From positions 1,471,001 through 1,535,000 of the forward strand of contig NZ_CP076129.1 in assembly GCF_018736065.1 (NCBI RefSeq): 64,000 nucleotides of DNA. The letters run 5' to 3'. The stretch comes from Flammeovirga kamogawensis (GTDB lineage: Bacteria; Bacteroidota; Bacteroidia; Cytophagales; Flammeovirgaceae). The translations under genes and the position numbers were made by a program. Below the pieces are notes generated by a model that saw only the letters and a list, made by a program, of their open reading frames with translations, did no database searches and was not told where the DNA came from. Numbering within the stretch: the first letter of the stretch is position 1; each line of letters opens with the position of its first letter. Below are positions 22,055-32,180 of this stretch, one piece after another.

Positions 22055-22096
22055 ACTCCCAAGAAAGCTTGTACTTTCTTGGGAGTTTTCGTTTTT
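22055..22096 (+). terminator. Intrinsic terminator ending the sulfatase cluster
   Basis: A perfect thirteen-pair stem, ACTCCCAAGAAAG with CTTTCTTGGGAGT (22055-22086), is followed by a T-rich tail. It ends the plus-strand cluster before the convergent minus-strand genes. Confidence 0.85.
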
Positions 22097-22129
22097 AATA
22101 GAAGTTGATTATACTACATTTTCAATGAA

Positions 22130-22753
22130 TTAATCTATAGAAAGAAGTGTTTTTACACCAAATTCTGCACTACTAAATAGTTTAGATTTTAATTGAGGAA
22201 GGTAATTGATTACACCTTCCATAGAAGCCTGAGCTAAAAATATTGCATCCACTTTATTAGCAACTTGAATAATATTTGCAGCAATATTTTTATAATAAGA
22301 TGTTAAGTCACCCTTTTCAAAGTAAGTCCAACAATTACTGCAATCACAGTCAGTTATTAATACTTCTTTTTGAAATTTCAAACTCGATTTAGTTATAATT
22401 TCTTTACTACTTTGGCGTGTTGAATGTGCAGTATATACAAGAGCAATCTTAGAATAATTTGTCACCAAAAAATCAACTACAGGAGCATCAATCCTAAAAA
22501 CTTTTTCTTTAGTGTTGCATAAACCTCCATATGTTGAGCAGGTACAAATAATCTGATCTAGTTTGCTGTTTTCGTTTTTTATTTTAGCAATTGCTTTTTT
22601 AAAGCCGTCAAAATCTAGTGCTTTATTTTCAAGAGCATTCTCTAAAAGTTGATCAAATACATAGTGTTTAACAAATGTATTTGGAGAAAATTTATGTATT
22701 ATTTGATTAAATCTATCAATATGAATAGAGGAGGTGTGAAGAAATATAATCAT
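22130..22753 (-). CDS. Asp/Glu/hydantoin racemase-superfamily-like protein
   Basis: A cytoplasmic protein of 207 residues that I recognise only at fold level. IICTCSTYGGLCN (68-80) resembles the first catalytic-Cys loop of aspartate/glutamate racemase-like enzymes. The place where the second catalytic Cys is expected reads AIFLAQASMEG (170-180), without a Cys. A CDCSNC cluster at 136-141 is unusual and could bind metal. The start codon follows the stop codon of the regulator gene directly, with no gap, so the two are translationally coupled. It may modify or sense a small acid linked to the regulator's pathway, or be a non-catalytic relative. Function unproven. Confidence 0.5.
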   Translation of the reverse strand: MIIFLHTSSIHIDRFNQIIHKFSPNTFVKHYVFDQLLENALENKALDFDGFKKAIAKIKNENSKLDQIICTCSTYGGLCNTKEKVFRIDAPVVDFLVTNYSKIALVYTAHSTRQSSKEIITKSSLKFQKEVLITDCDCSNCWTYFEKGDLTSYYKNIAANIIQVANKVDAIFLAQASMEGVINYLPQLKSKLFSSAEFGVKTLLSID

Positions 22754-25700
22754 CTAACTTTCTTTTTTTTGATTAGATGCTTCTCTGCATTCGCTTGGCG
22801 TTTTTCCAAAGTATTCTTTAAAAGATGTATTAAAGTAACTTACACTATTAAAACCAGTATCATAAGCAATGTTAGAGAAAGGCTCTAATGTCGATTTAAC
22901 CATAGTTAAAGATTGTTCTAAACGGTATTGCTTAATGTAATTACTTGGCGATAACCCTAATAAACCTTTAATTTTTCTATATAAATGATTTCTACTCATA
23001 CACATGATATTGGCAAGTTCTTCAATAGAGAAATCAGCGTTATTAATTTCGTTTTCTAGTGCAATATTAAGCTTTTCAATAAACTGTTGATCTACATTAG
23101 GTAATTCAACAATAGTATCTGATTGAACAGCGTATTTCACATATTTTTTCTGCAGATTCTCAGTATATTCAAGTGTATTTTTAATCTTTAGGAGGAGCTC
23201 ATTATGGTTAAAAGGCTTACTTAGAAAATCAGTTACTTTCTCTTCTAAAGCAGTAAGTTTTGTATCTTCATCATCCTTTGCAGTTAGCATTATAATAGGT
23301 ACATGAGATGCAATAGGATTGCTTTTTACTTCTTTAGAAAAAGTAATTCCATCCATTTCTGGCATCATTAAATCTGTAATAATAATATCAGGAATTTCTT
23401 CATTAATCTTCTCTAAACCTTCTATACCGTTTCTAGCTTCTTTAATTTTGTAATTCGTTTCTAAAATCAGTTTTAAGTATTTTCTGATATCATCATTGTC
23501 TTCAACAATTAATATGTGCTTATCGTGTTTTATTCCCTCATTAGTACCATCATTTTGAAGTTGTATAGAAGTTTCTTGCTTTTCTTCTTTTACTAACTCT
23601 CCATTATTATATGAATTATGTAGCTCTACAGGAATATTTAAAATAAACTCTGTCCCTTTTCCTATCTTACTACTTACTCCAATTGTTCCATTCAATTGCT
23701 TAGTTAATTCTTTTGTAATTGAAAGGCCAAGACCTGTACTAATTTCATTGTTTTCTTTTGCAACATAGTACGTATCAAAAATATGTGGAAGGTGTTTTTC
23801 CTCTATACCATTTCCATTATCAATTACCTTTATTACAAGTTGATCTCTTTGCAATTCACCTAAAATATTAATCTCGGACCCTTTACTATATTTAATTGCA
23901 TTAGAAATAAGATTATTTAAAATACTTTCGTAGGCCTCAATATCAATAAACCCAAATTTGGTTTCAGAATGAAATAATGATTTAATAATTATATTTTCTT
24001 TTTTAGCAAGAGATTCGAAAGCAAATAATATTCTTCTGTTTAATTTTTCAAAATCAACCCACTCAAAATCAATTACTTTTTGCTGAGATTGTAATCTACC
24101 AAGTTGTAATAACTGATTTACAAGTCCCATTAATTTATTAGTATTTCTAAGAATCTGATTTATATGTTCTTTTTGACCAGAAATATTATCAAGTAAAAGA
24201 AGGTCAGTAGGGGCCTTTATTAGCGTTAATGGAGTTTTAAATTCATGTGAGATCGCATGGAAGAAATTGATCCTTAACTCATTCAATTTTTTTAATTCAT
24301 TTGAGGATTTAGCCAATTGGTCATTTTGAGAATTGATTTCTTGATTCTTATTACTTAGCTCCTTATTAATTTTTTTGATTTTAGAAATAGTAAATCCTAA
24401 AACAGATAGAAAAACAAGCATTAAAGCAAGAATAATAAAAAGCCCTTTAGCTTTAAAATCTTTTTCTTCTACAAGTTGTGCTTGTTTAGCAACTTCAATT
24501 CTAAACTCTTGTTCTTCTTTTAATTGCTCTTCTTTAATTCTATAATCAGCTTGAATTTTAGCAATTTTGTATTCAGCATTTTCAACATAACGTTGGTCTA
24601 TTAACTTATTGTACTTTTCTAATACAGTCAAAGACTTTTTATAATTACCAGCTTTTTTTAAAATTTTACTATAAGTTCTTAAGAAAGTTTGATAATAGGC
24701 TCCATTTTTATTTGGGTACAATTTGTCTGCAGCCTCACAATATTTCAATGCTTTATTTAGGTATCCATTATTTCCCTCATAAATAGCAAAATAATAATTT
24801 GTTCTAGCTTTAATTTCTTCAGAAATATTAGAATTATCAAATTTCTCTTGAAGCTGAACTAAGTATTTATAACCAAGTTCATTATTTTTTTGGATTTTGA
24901 AATAAATATAGGCGTATTCGAGTAGAATTTTATTGTCAAATTGTTGCACACCAATTTCAGAAAACATTTTCTTGGCAGCGTCTAATTTGTTGATTTTTAT
25001 TTGTCCATCACTATCTTTAGCAATTATGTACTGATTGTAATATAATAGTGCAAGTTGATAACTAGCTTTGTCTTTTTTAAAAACATCTTCTGCTTTTTTG
25101 AAATATTCCCTAGCTTTTTTATAATCATTAAGATTTTGTGAGATTATACCAATAGCAAAGTCAAAACGAGCTTTCTGATTTTCATTTTTTTGTGTTAAAG
25201 CTAATTCGCTTCCTTTTAAACCATAATTCATCGCCTCATAATAATTAGATTGAGAGCGTGTAACAGAAAGCATTTCATAATAATAAGAATATAGCAGTAA
25301 AGTGTCTTTTTCTATAATAGATTTATTAATGCCTTTTTTCAGTAATTCAGTCGCTTCTTCATATTGGAATAATTTATTTTTCATTGCTCCCTGAAAAAAT
25401 ATACTTTTTGCTATGTAAGCATTGTTATGCTCGTTAGTATATTCAGTACATTTTGTATAGTAATCATAAGCTTCTTGATAATTTCTAGAATCTCTTTTTA
25501 CCCTAGCAGAATGGTAATAAATAGCGATTTCTAATTTTGTATCAATATTTTGTTGAAGAAGACTATCAAAACTTTTGAGACATGCATCATAATTCCTAGC
25601 TTTTATTTGTTGTAAAGCAGAATAGTATGATTTTTCAACATTATTTAGTTGATCATATTTAATAAAATCTTGGTTCTTTAAAACTGTTTTGTCTATTAAT

Positions 25701-25765
25701 TCAATGTCTGTTGCAAAAGAAAAAATAGGAAGCAGTAATAGAATAATAAAGTGATGTAGTTTCAT
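22754..25765 (-). CDS. Hybrid two-component sensor/AraC regulator with TPR input
   Basis: One polypeptide of 1003 residues that senses, phosphorylates and binds DNA. In order: signal peptide (1-19), periplasmic TPR array (about 40-400), coiled coil (about 400-435), membrane helix (441-460), second coiled coil, HisKA with His507 in SHEFKTPL, HATPase (N-box NNLISN 617-622, DNGNG 649-653, GLG 678-680), receiver (749-865, Asp798, Lys850), AraC helix-turn-helix (about 905-995). This is a TPR relative of the classical hybrid regulators, whose sensors are beta-propellers. It sits beside the sulfatase cluster, convergent to it, and probably controls that cluster. A terminator hairpin lies in its leader. 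Confidence 0.93.
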   Translation of the reverse strand: MKLHHFIILLLLPIFSFATDIELIDKTVLKNQDFIKYDQLNNVEKSYYSALQQIKARNYDACLKSFDSLLQQNIDTKLEIAIYYHSARVKRDSRNYQEAYDYYTKCTEYTNEHNNAYIAKSIFFQGAMKNKLFQYEEATELLKKGINKSIIEKDTLLLYSYYYEMLSVTRSQSNYYEAMNYGLKGSELALTQKNENQKARFDFAIGIISQNLNDYKKAREYFKKAEDVFKKDKASYQLALLYYNQYIIAKDSDGQIKINKLDAAKKMFSEIGVQQFDNKILLEYAYIYFKIQKNNELGYKYLVQLQEKFDNSNISEEIKARTNYYFAIYEGNNGYLNKALKYCEAADKLYPNKNGAYYQTFLRTYSKILKKAGNYKKSLTVLEKYNKLIDQRYVENAEYKIAKIQADYRIKEEQLKEEQEFRIEVAKQAQLVEEKDFKAKGLFIILALMLVFLSVLGFTISKIKKINKELSNKNQEINSQNDQLAKSSNELKKLNELRINFFHAISHEFKTPLTLIKAPTDLLLLDNISGQKEHINQILRNTNKLMGLVNQLLQLGRLQSQQKVIDFEWVDFEKLNRRILFAFESLAKKENIIIKSLFHSETKFGFIDIEAYESILNNLISNAIKYSKGSEINILGELQRDQLVIKVIDNGNGIEEKHLPHIFDTYYVAKENNEISTGLGLSITKELTKQLNGTIGVSSKIGKGTEFILNIPVELHNSYNNGELVKEEKQETSIQLQNDGTNEGIKHDKHILIVEDNDDIRKYLKLILETNYKIKEARNGIEGLEKINEEIPDIIITDLMMPEMDGITFSKEVKSNPIASHVPIIMLTAKDDEDTKLTALEEKVTDFLSKPFNHNELLLKIKNTLEYTENLQKKYVKYAVQSDTIVELPNVDQQFIEKLNIALENEINNADFSIEELANIMCMSRNHLYRKIKGLLGLSPSNYIKQYRLEQSLTMVKSTLEPFSNIAYDTGFNSVSYFNTSFKEYFGKTPSECREASNQKKES

Positions 25766-26396
25766 TTAATAAAGCAGCGAAGTTTAAAAAAGAGCGTAGC
25801 CTAACTACAAACTACCTAATAAAATTTCAATTATCAAAAAAAGTTAAAATGAAAAAAGGGGCATGCTGTGCTCATGCCCCTTAAGATAGTTGTTTCTCTG
25901 TGCGTAAAATGAAGTTAGTCAATTAAGTAGAAAAAGTAAGTTCAAGCTGAACTATTATTTCTTATATGTCATTATAACCAAAAAAATCCTTTCTGTGTTT
26001 TGATCTATTCAAATGTAGCAGGATAAATTACGATTGCATTTTTATTATGTAACATCTACTTTAAATTATGTATTTACAATGTTATTAATACTCTTTTTTT
26101 ATTTTTTTTAAGTGATTTTTATATGTGTAAAAAATTGTAAATAATTGAAAATAAGTAATTTGAGTATTTTTATTTAAATGATTATATGTTTTATGAGAAT
26201 TACTAAATTAAATAGATCAAATTCATTTTTTTTATTGATTAATAAAAAAGAAGCTGTTTTTGTAAATGAAAATGTTATTTTTAATAGTAGTATTACTTGA
26301 GCATTTAGAATTTTTAAGCAATCTATTTGACTGTTTACATGAATTAAGTGTCATTCTACTATCAAGAACTAAAATTATATAGTCAAATTAATTATC
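25766..26396. other. 631-base divergent intergenic region
   Basis: No gene was found. It holds the minus-strand terminator at 25852-25882, a six-pair inverted repeat AGTTCA/TGAACT at 25939-25953, and CAAATGTA at 26010-26017, which read on the minus strand is TACATTTG, a possible -7 element. The right half is very AT-rich and should contain the promoter of the plus-strand gene at 26397. Confidence 0.5.
25852..25882 (-). terminator. Intrinsic terminator in the leader of the hybrid regulator
   Basis: On the minus strand a perfect ten-pair stem (AAGGGGCATG with CATGCCCCTT, seven-base loop) is followed by six T residues. It lies 86 bases before the regulator start codon, reading in the same direction. 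It would stop transcripts coming from the right unless overridden. It may be a premature terminator of the regulator mRNA or the end of a small RNA. Confidence 0.7.
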
Positions 26397-27893
26397 ATGA
26401 AAATCTTATTAACTGTTTTCTTTATAACATTTCATTCTGTTTTCGTCTTCTCCCAGAGTATTCATGGAGTAGTATACGATGAAGAATCAAAGGAAACATT
26501 ACCATTTACAAGTATCACCATATCTTCTAGTAAAACAGTGGGTACGGTTTCTAATAAAGAAGGGCGTTTCAAAATACATGAAAATCTCTTTGCAGAAAAC
26601 GATACAATTATTTTTAGTTATGGTGGGTATGCTACAGAAAAAATTCCTGTGAAGAAGCTAGGAAAGGAGAATAAAATTTTCCTTCATCCAAGTATTATTG
26701 ATTTGAAAACGGTAGAGATATCTGCGAATGCTAAAAGTTTAACGCCAAAAGATATTATGAAAAGAATTGAAGATAATTTTGAAGATAATTATCCTAAAAC
26801 TCTGAATAAGCAGACAATTTTTTCTCACAATTATAGTATCACAAAATTTTTAGATGATGATCCCCTTTCGCTTAAGAAAACCAATTTTGAAGGGTTAGAT
26901 AGAGCAACAATTGAGAGGGTGGTCGAAATGATGCCAAAACAATTTGTTGATTATAATGATATGAAGTTTAATTTCTTTCAGAATGATGATGAAACTAAAA
27001 TAGAACCAATTCAAGGCCTTTCATTGGAAGAAAGCTCAATGGAAAAAATTGGAGATCAAATAACGGAAGAATTGGATGTTTTTATAAAAGATATTGAGAA
27101 GAGTTTAACCGAAGAAGATGTATACTACAAATTTAGAACAGGCATAATTTCATCGAAATTAGATATGGAAGCAGAAGATACAGTAGATACTCAAGCTATT
27201 GATAGTGGATTTTACCGTATACCCGTAAAATATATTAATTCTTCTGTAAAAGAAATAAATAAGGAATATGCTAGTGTAGAAGGAGATAACTGGGAATTTG
27301 TAACTAAACCTGGCAAATATAAATACGAGATGGAGGGTGCGAATATGTTACAAGATGAAGTTGTTTATAAAATTAGTTTTACACCAAAAAGTGGAGGCCT
27401 ATTTCAGGGAACAATGTATGTTTCTGTAGATACTTATGCTATTTTACAATTAGATTTCGAATATGCAGAAGGGAAAAGAGGTACTAATATTCATTTATTT
27501 GGTATAGGTTATACAGAGAATTTTAAGAAAGGGAGGGTAATGTTTGAAAAAGATGCAAACGATAAATATTACCTAAAATATATCTATAAAGAAGAAGATT
27601 TGGAGTTTTCTGTAGAACGGAATTTTTCAATAGTAAAAAAGAAAAAGCGTTTTATGATGGATAAGAAACTGAATGAAATAAAAATGACAGCAAATATTAA
27701 GATGTCATCATCAACCATTCAAGAAGCTTTAATTCTAAATAGATCAAGCATTTCTCAAAGTGAGTTTGACTCTTTTTCTGAACCACGAAAAATGAAGATT
27801 ATAAAAAAGGTATCTAATGATGCTAATTTCTGGGAAAATGGAACTGCTTTAGTGCCTACCAAAGAATTAGAAGAGTATAAAAGACAAGATTAA
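26397..27893 (+). CDS. Carboxypeptidase-like regulatory-domain protein
   Basis: A secreted protein of 498 residues. Signal peptide about 1-19 (VFSQ). Residues about 20-105 are a carboxypeptidase D regulatory-like beta-sandwich (IHGVVYDEESKETLPFTSIT ... TVSNKEGRFKI ... YGGYATEKIPV). The rest has strand-rich blocks such as YKISFTPKSGGLFQGTMYVS and SVDTYAILQLDFEYAEG, seen in many Bacteroidota proteins of this type that lack a TonB receptor domain. These probably sit in the periplasm or outer membrane, but the role is unknown. It is divergent from the hybrid regulator and ends in a bidirectional terminator. Confidence 0.7.
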   Translation: MKILLTVFFITFHSVFVFSQSIHGVVYDEESKETLPFTSITISSSKTVGTVSNKEGRFKIHENLFAENDTIIFSYGGYATEKIPVKKLGKENKIFLHPSIIDLKTVEISANAKSLTPKDIMKRIEDNFEDNYPKTLNKQTIFSHNYSITKFLDDDPLSLKKTNFEGLDRATIERVVEMMPKQFVDYNDMKFNFFQNDDETKIEPIQGLSLEESSMEKIGDQITEELDVFIKDIEKSLTEEDVYYKFRTGIISSKLDMEAEDTVDTQAIDSGFYRIPVKYINSSVKEINKEYASVEGDNWEFVTKPGKYKYEMEGANMLQDEVVYKISFTPKSGGLFQGTMYVSVDTYAILQLDFEYAEGKRGTNIHLFGIGYTENFKKGRVMFEKDANDKYYLKYIYKEEDLEFSVERNFSIVKKKKRFMMDKKLNEIKMTANIKMSSSTIQEALILNRSSISQSEFDSFSEPRKMKIIKKVSNDANFWENGTALVPTKELEEYKRQD

Positions 27894-27903
27894 TTGAAAA
27901 AGA

Positions 27904-27936
27904 AAAGGTGCTAAATAACTTAGCACCTTTCTTTTT
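27904..27936. terminator. Bidirectional terminator between convergent genes
   Basis: An eleven-pair perfect stem, AAAGGTGCTAA (27904-27914) with TTAGCACCTTT (27920-27930), loop ATAAC. CTTTTT follows on the plus strand and a T-rich tail on the minus strand. It serves the genes at 26397 (plus) and 27954 (minus). Confidence 0.85.
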
Positions 27937-27953
27937 AGTTAGAAGTTGATAGT

Positions 27954-30437
27954 TTAGTTAACTGATAACTCTTCAATTTCTTTGTTACTTGCAATTTTAG
28001 GCTCACCCATAATTACTTCAACACTATGATTACCTGCTGGTAAAACAGGAATAATATTTCCTTCTATTTCTTCTCCATTTACAATAATAGCTGCAACACC
28101 TTTAGAAACACCGTTTGGGTTCTTGATTTCGATGTTATAGGTAGCTCCTCTAAATTTTCGATCTACTTTGTAACCCTTCCATTCATTTGGAATACATGGG
28201 TCAATCATTAAACCATTGTAATCTGGATTAATACCTAAAATATATTGTACAACTGCATAGAAATTCCATGCTGCAGTACCTGATAACCAAGAATTTTTAC
28301 CCTCACCAGGTTTATAGGCATCTTTACCTGCAATCATTTGGCAATATACATAAGGTTCAACTTTATGAAGATCTTGTACTTCTTCTAAATAAGCAGGAGA
28401 TATTTGCTTATAATATTGCCACGCTTCGTTGCCTCTGCCAAGTTTAGTTTCGCCAATCATAATCCATGGATTATTATGACAGAAAATACCTGCATTTTCT
28501 TTATAGCCAGCAGGGTATGTAGAGATTTCACCGTATTCAATTTTATATTCAGTAAAGGCAGGATTGTTTAAAACAATACCATATGGAGTATCTAACCTTT
28601 CTTTCACACTGTTCAACGATTTTTCAACCATTCCTTCTTCAATGCCAATTTCAGCCATAGAACACCATCCTTGAGATTCTATAAAGATTTTTGCTTCTTC
28701 ATTTTCATTAGAACCAACTTTCTTACCATAATAATCATAAGCACGTAGGTACCATTCTCCATCCCATCCTTTTTCTTTCACAGCTTCAATCATGGTATCA
28801 ACATAAGCAGTTGCACGTTTTGCTTCTTCTGTTTTACCTAGTTCTTTACACAATTCAATGTAATCTTTACCGTAAACTACAAACAGGCCTGCAATCATTA
28901 AAGATTCAGCTTTAGAGCCTGTAGTATTGTTTTCTGTAGTTTGGAAAGATTCGTTAGGATCGTTTGAGAAACAATTTAGGTTTAAACAATCATTCCAATC
29001 TGCACGCCCAATTAAAGGTAGTCCATTAGGGCCTAAATTATTGATTACGTGATTAAATGAAATTGTTAAATGATCAAATAACGTTTTAGCTAAAGCAGGG
29101 TTGTTATCAAAAGGAACCATCTCATCTAAAATAGAGAAATCTCCACTTTCTTTAATGTAACTAACAGTTCCTAAAATTAACCACATTGGGTCGTCATTAA
29201 AACCACCACCAATAGCATCATTTCCTCTTTTTGTTAGAGGTTGATATTGATGATAACAACCACCATCAGGGAATTGTGTTGATGCAATATCAATAATTCT
29301 TTCTCTTGCTCTTTCTGGAATTTGGTGTACAAAACCAATTAAATCTTGATTTGAATCTCTGAAACCCATTCCTCTGCCAATGCCTACTTCAAAGAAAGAA
29401 GCAGAGCGAGACATATTAAAGGTTACCATACATTGGTACTGGTTCCAAATATTAACCATTCTATTCAATTTATCATCTTCGTGCTCAATGTTAATCACAG
29501 ATAATAAATTTTCCCAATAACTTGCTAATTCAGCAAGAGCAGCATCAACTTTCTCAACAGTATCAAACTTATTGATAAGTGCTTTTGCTTTTGTTTTATT
29601 AATAACACCTTTACTTTCCCACTTATCATCCTCGGCATTTTCAACATAACCTAGAATAAAGATTAAATCTTCTGATTGACCAGGAGCAAGTGTAATTTCT
29701 TTGTAATGAGAAGCGATTGGAGACCAACCATGAGCTTCTGAATTACGAGGAGCACCATCTAAAACTGCTTGAGGGTTAGAAAACTCATTGTATAAACCAA
29801 TAAATGATTCTCTATCAGTATCAAAACCATCAATTTCACTATTCAAGTGATAAAATGCATAATGGTTACGGCGTTCTTTATATTCTGTTTTATGGTACAA
29901 TGTAGCACCATCAATTTCAACTTCACCAGTGTTTAAGTTACGTTGTAAATTGTTTTGGTCGTCTTCAGCATTCCATAAACACCATTCGTTATAAGAGAAT
30001 AGCTTAAATGTTTTTGGTTCAGAAGAAGTGTTGGTCAGCGTCATTTTCTGAATTTCTGCCCAATTTCCAAGAGGTACAAACATTGTTACCTCTGCTTCTA
30101 AACCATTTTTTTCGCCTTTAATTTTAGTATAACTTAAACCATGACGACATTCATAACTATCAAGTTCTGTTTTTACAGGTTTCCAGCCTGGAGACCACAT
30201 AGTATCTCCATCTTTAATATAAAAATAACGACCGCCATTGTCCATAGGGACATTATTATATCTGTATCTATTTAGACGACGAAATTTAGCATCTTTGTAA
30301 AAAGAATATCCTCCTGCCGTGTTAGAAACCAATGAGAAAAAGTCTTCATTACCTAAATAATTAATCCAAGGGAATGGAGTAGCTGGGTTTGTGATAACAT
30401 ATTCTTTGTTGCTATCATCGAAAAATCCGTATTTCAT
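27954..30437 (-). CDS. GH94 cellobiose phosphorylase-type enzyme
   Basis: A cytoplasmic phosphorylase of 827 residues without a signal peptide. It should split a beta-linked glucose disaccharide with phosphate into glucose 1-phosphate and free sugar. The N-terminal beta-sandwich opens [18 protein letters not shown] and [11 protein letters not shown]. The catalytic (alpha/alpha)6 barrel carries RDSNQDL (361-367) and [13 protein letters not shown] (477-489), where the DWND aspartate is the general acid of cellobiose phosphorylases. Length and these motifs match cellobiose phosphorylase closely; laminaribiose or cellodextrin specificity cannot be excluded. It is the last gene of the operon with the symporter and the GH3 enzyme, 48 bases after the symporter gene. 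Confidence 0.88.
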   Translation of the reverse strand: MKYGFFDDSNKEYVITNPATPFPWINYLGNEDFFSLVSNTAGGYSFYKDAKFRRLNRYRYNNVPMDNGGRYFYIKDGDTMWSPGWKPVKTELDSYECRHGLSYTKIKGEKNGLEAEVTMFVPLGNWAEIQKMTLTNTSSEPKTFKLFSYNEWCLWNAEDDQNNLQRNLNTGEVEIDGATLYHKTEYKERRNHYAFYHLNSEIDGFDTDRESFIGLYNEFSNPQAVLDGAPRNSEAHGWSPIASHYKEITLAPGQSEDLIFILGYVENAEDDKWESKGVINKTKAKALINKFDTVEKVDAALAELASYWENLLSVINIEHEDDKLNRMVNIWNQYQCMVTFNMSRSASFFEVGIGRGMGFRDSNQDLIGFVHQIPERARERIIDIASTQFPDGGCYHQYQPLTKRGNDAIGGGFNDDPMWLILGTVSYIKESGDFSILDEMVPFDNNPALAKTLFDHLTISFNHVINNLGPNGLPLIGRADWNDCLNLNCFSNDPNESFQTTENNTTGSKAESLMIAGLFVVYGKDYIELCKELGKTEEAKRATAYVDTMIEAVKEKGWDGEWYLRAYDYYGKKVGSNENEEAKIFIESQGWCSMAEIGIEEGMVEKSLNSVKERLDTPYGIVLNNPAFTEYKIEYGEISTYPAGYKENAGIFCHNNPWIMIGETKLGRGNEAWQYYKQISPAYLEEVQDLHKVEPYVYCQMIAGKDAYKPGEGKNSWLSGTAAWNFYAVVQYILGINPDYNGLMIDPCIPNEWKGYKVDRKFRGATYNIEIKNPNGVSKGVAAIIVNGEEIEGNIIPVLPAGNHSVEVIMGEPKIASNKEIEELSVN

Positions 30438-30485
30438 AGTTTTATAATTTTGTATTCTTATTTAATATTTTTGATAATTAGAGTT

Positions 30486-32144
30486 TTAGAGTTGAATCAT
30501 CTCTTTTTCTAAAACTTCTTGATTATTACTGTTTTCTTGTAACCTTCTTCTATTTAATTCTTGAGAAATCTCTGAAAGTTTTTCATCTCCTAAAGGATAA
30601 ATCAACATTAAAACAGCTGTTATAACAGCAATTACTGCAGGAATCCAACTCATTAACATTATAATACCTGGAACAGCTTCTCTTACAGATTCCAGATCTA
30701 AGCCATTATAGTTATAGGCAGTTAATACAAAACCTATAATTGCACCTGCTATACCTCCACCAAATTTTGTTGCAAAAGAACCTGCTGAATAAATAAGCCC
30801 TGTTGCTCTTCTTCCATTTTTGTATTCTGAGTAATCTGCTGCATCACCTAACATTACAAAGAATAGGGTAGGGAAAATTGCAGCAGAAAATTCGGAAATA
30901 ATTCCGAGTACAAAAATACTTGCAATATCAACTTCGCTACAGAAGTAGAGTAATGAGTTTACTCCACCAGAAAAAATTAAAGAATAAATAAACAACCGTT
31001 TCTTTCCAAACTTTTTACTTAAAGTTGCTGTAATCATAGCACCTGCAATAGATGCTAGCGTTAACCCAACCATATAAGAAGCGGCAAGTAGCTGATCTTG
31101 AATGTAGTGGGTGAAATATATAACTACAATGCCTTGCTTAATAGAATTGTAGACATTAAAAAGTAAACCAATACCTAAAAGAACTAACCAAGGTTTGTTT
31201 CGAATCAAATCTCTGATATCTTTCTTTAAATTACTTTTTTGAGCTTTTGGAGGTTTAACACGTTCTTTAGTGCTATAAAAAGTAATGACCATGAATAATG
31301 TCAGGAAGGCAGACATTAAATACATAGAATAACTGTACCCTTTCTTTTGGTTAATTAGAGAAATACTTTCTGCATTTAGGTTGTCTTCTCCTTCAACTAT
31401 AAAGCTATATTTCTCACCAGCATTCATTTTAAAACTTTTAGATGTAGCAGGTACATCATCTAAAGCTGTTAAATCATCTGTCCATTTAAAAGTAGCAATT
31501 CCATTTTGTGTTTTGATATTTGCATTTTCAACATCATTGGGAGAAGTAACCGCAACAACATATGTATCTACCCCTGCAGGTGTTATTTTTATATCTGGAT
31601 TTACATTACCAAACATTGCAACTAAATATAGTAAAGCCCCTTGGACAAGCATTCCACCTGCAAAAGCACCAACCATTCTAAAAGAGCCAATTGATGTTCT
31701 TTCTTTATCATTTCCAGTCATAACGGCCATTAAGGCGCCGTATGGAATGTTATTGGCAGTGTAGATTAGTGTGAAAAGAATATATGTGGTATATGCATAA
31801 ATAAGTTTTCCTGTATCAGATAAATCTGGAGCAGTAAATAATAATGAAAGAATTACACCTAATGGAATTGCAGTCCATAATATCCATGGTCTAAATTTTC
31901 CATATTTTGAATTTGTTCTATCACCAACAATACCCATAAATACGTCACTTACACCATCACTTGAACGTGCAACTAACATAAGTACACCAACAGCTGCAGG
32001 TGCAATACCAAAAACATCGGTATAAAAAATAAATAAGAAAGTAGCTACGCCACGCCAAGCAATATTGGCTGCGCCATCACCTAATGAATAGCCAATTTTT
32101 TCGAAAATCGAAATGCTATTAGTATTTGCTTTGTTATTCATCAT
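30486..32144 (-). CDS. GPH-type sugar:cation symporter (MFS) with periplasmic insert
   Basis: A twelve-helix inner-membrane transporter of 552 residues related to glycoside-pentoside-hexuronide symporters (MelB-like). The family signature region GDRTNSKYGKFRPWILW (74-90) is present between helices 2 and 3. An insert of about 90 mainly polar, strand-forming residues (about 180-268, for example VDTYVVAVTSPNDVENANI and SFKMNAGEKYSFIVEGE) separates helices 5 and 6 and should face the periplasm. Typical members lack it. The gene lies between the GH3 and GH94 genes, so it probably imports the disaccharide used by the phosphorylase. Confidence 0.88.
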   Translation of the reverse strand: MMNNKANTNSISIFEKIGYSLGDGAANIAWRGVATFLFIFYTDVFGIAPAAVGVLMLVARSSDGVSDVFMGIVGDRTNSKYGKFRPWILWTAIPLGVILSLLFTAPDLSDTGKLIYAYTTYILFTLIYTANNIPYGALMAVMTGNDKERTSIGSFRMVGAFAGGMLVQGALLYLVAMFGNVNPDIKITPAGVDTYVVAVTSPNDVENANIKTQNGIATFKWTDDLTALDDVPATSKSFKMNAGEKYSFIVEGEDNLNAESISLINQKKGYSYSMYLMSAFLTLFMVITFYSTKERVKPPKAQKSNLKKDIRDLIRNKPWLVLLGIGLLFNVYNSIKQGIVVIYFTHYIQDQLLAASYMVGLTLASIAGAMITATLSKKFGKKRLFIYSLIFSGGVNSLLYFCSEVDIASIFVLGIISEFSAAIFPTLFFVMLGDAADYSEYKNGRRATGLIYSAGSFATKFGGGIAGAIIGFVLTAYNYNGLDLESVREAVPGIIMLMSWIPAVIAVITAVLMLIYPLGDEKLSEISQELNRRRLQENSNNQEVLEKEMIQL

Positions 32145-32180
32145 TAATAGTTTAATAAATAGTTATGTTTAGAGATGTAG

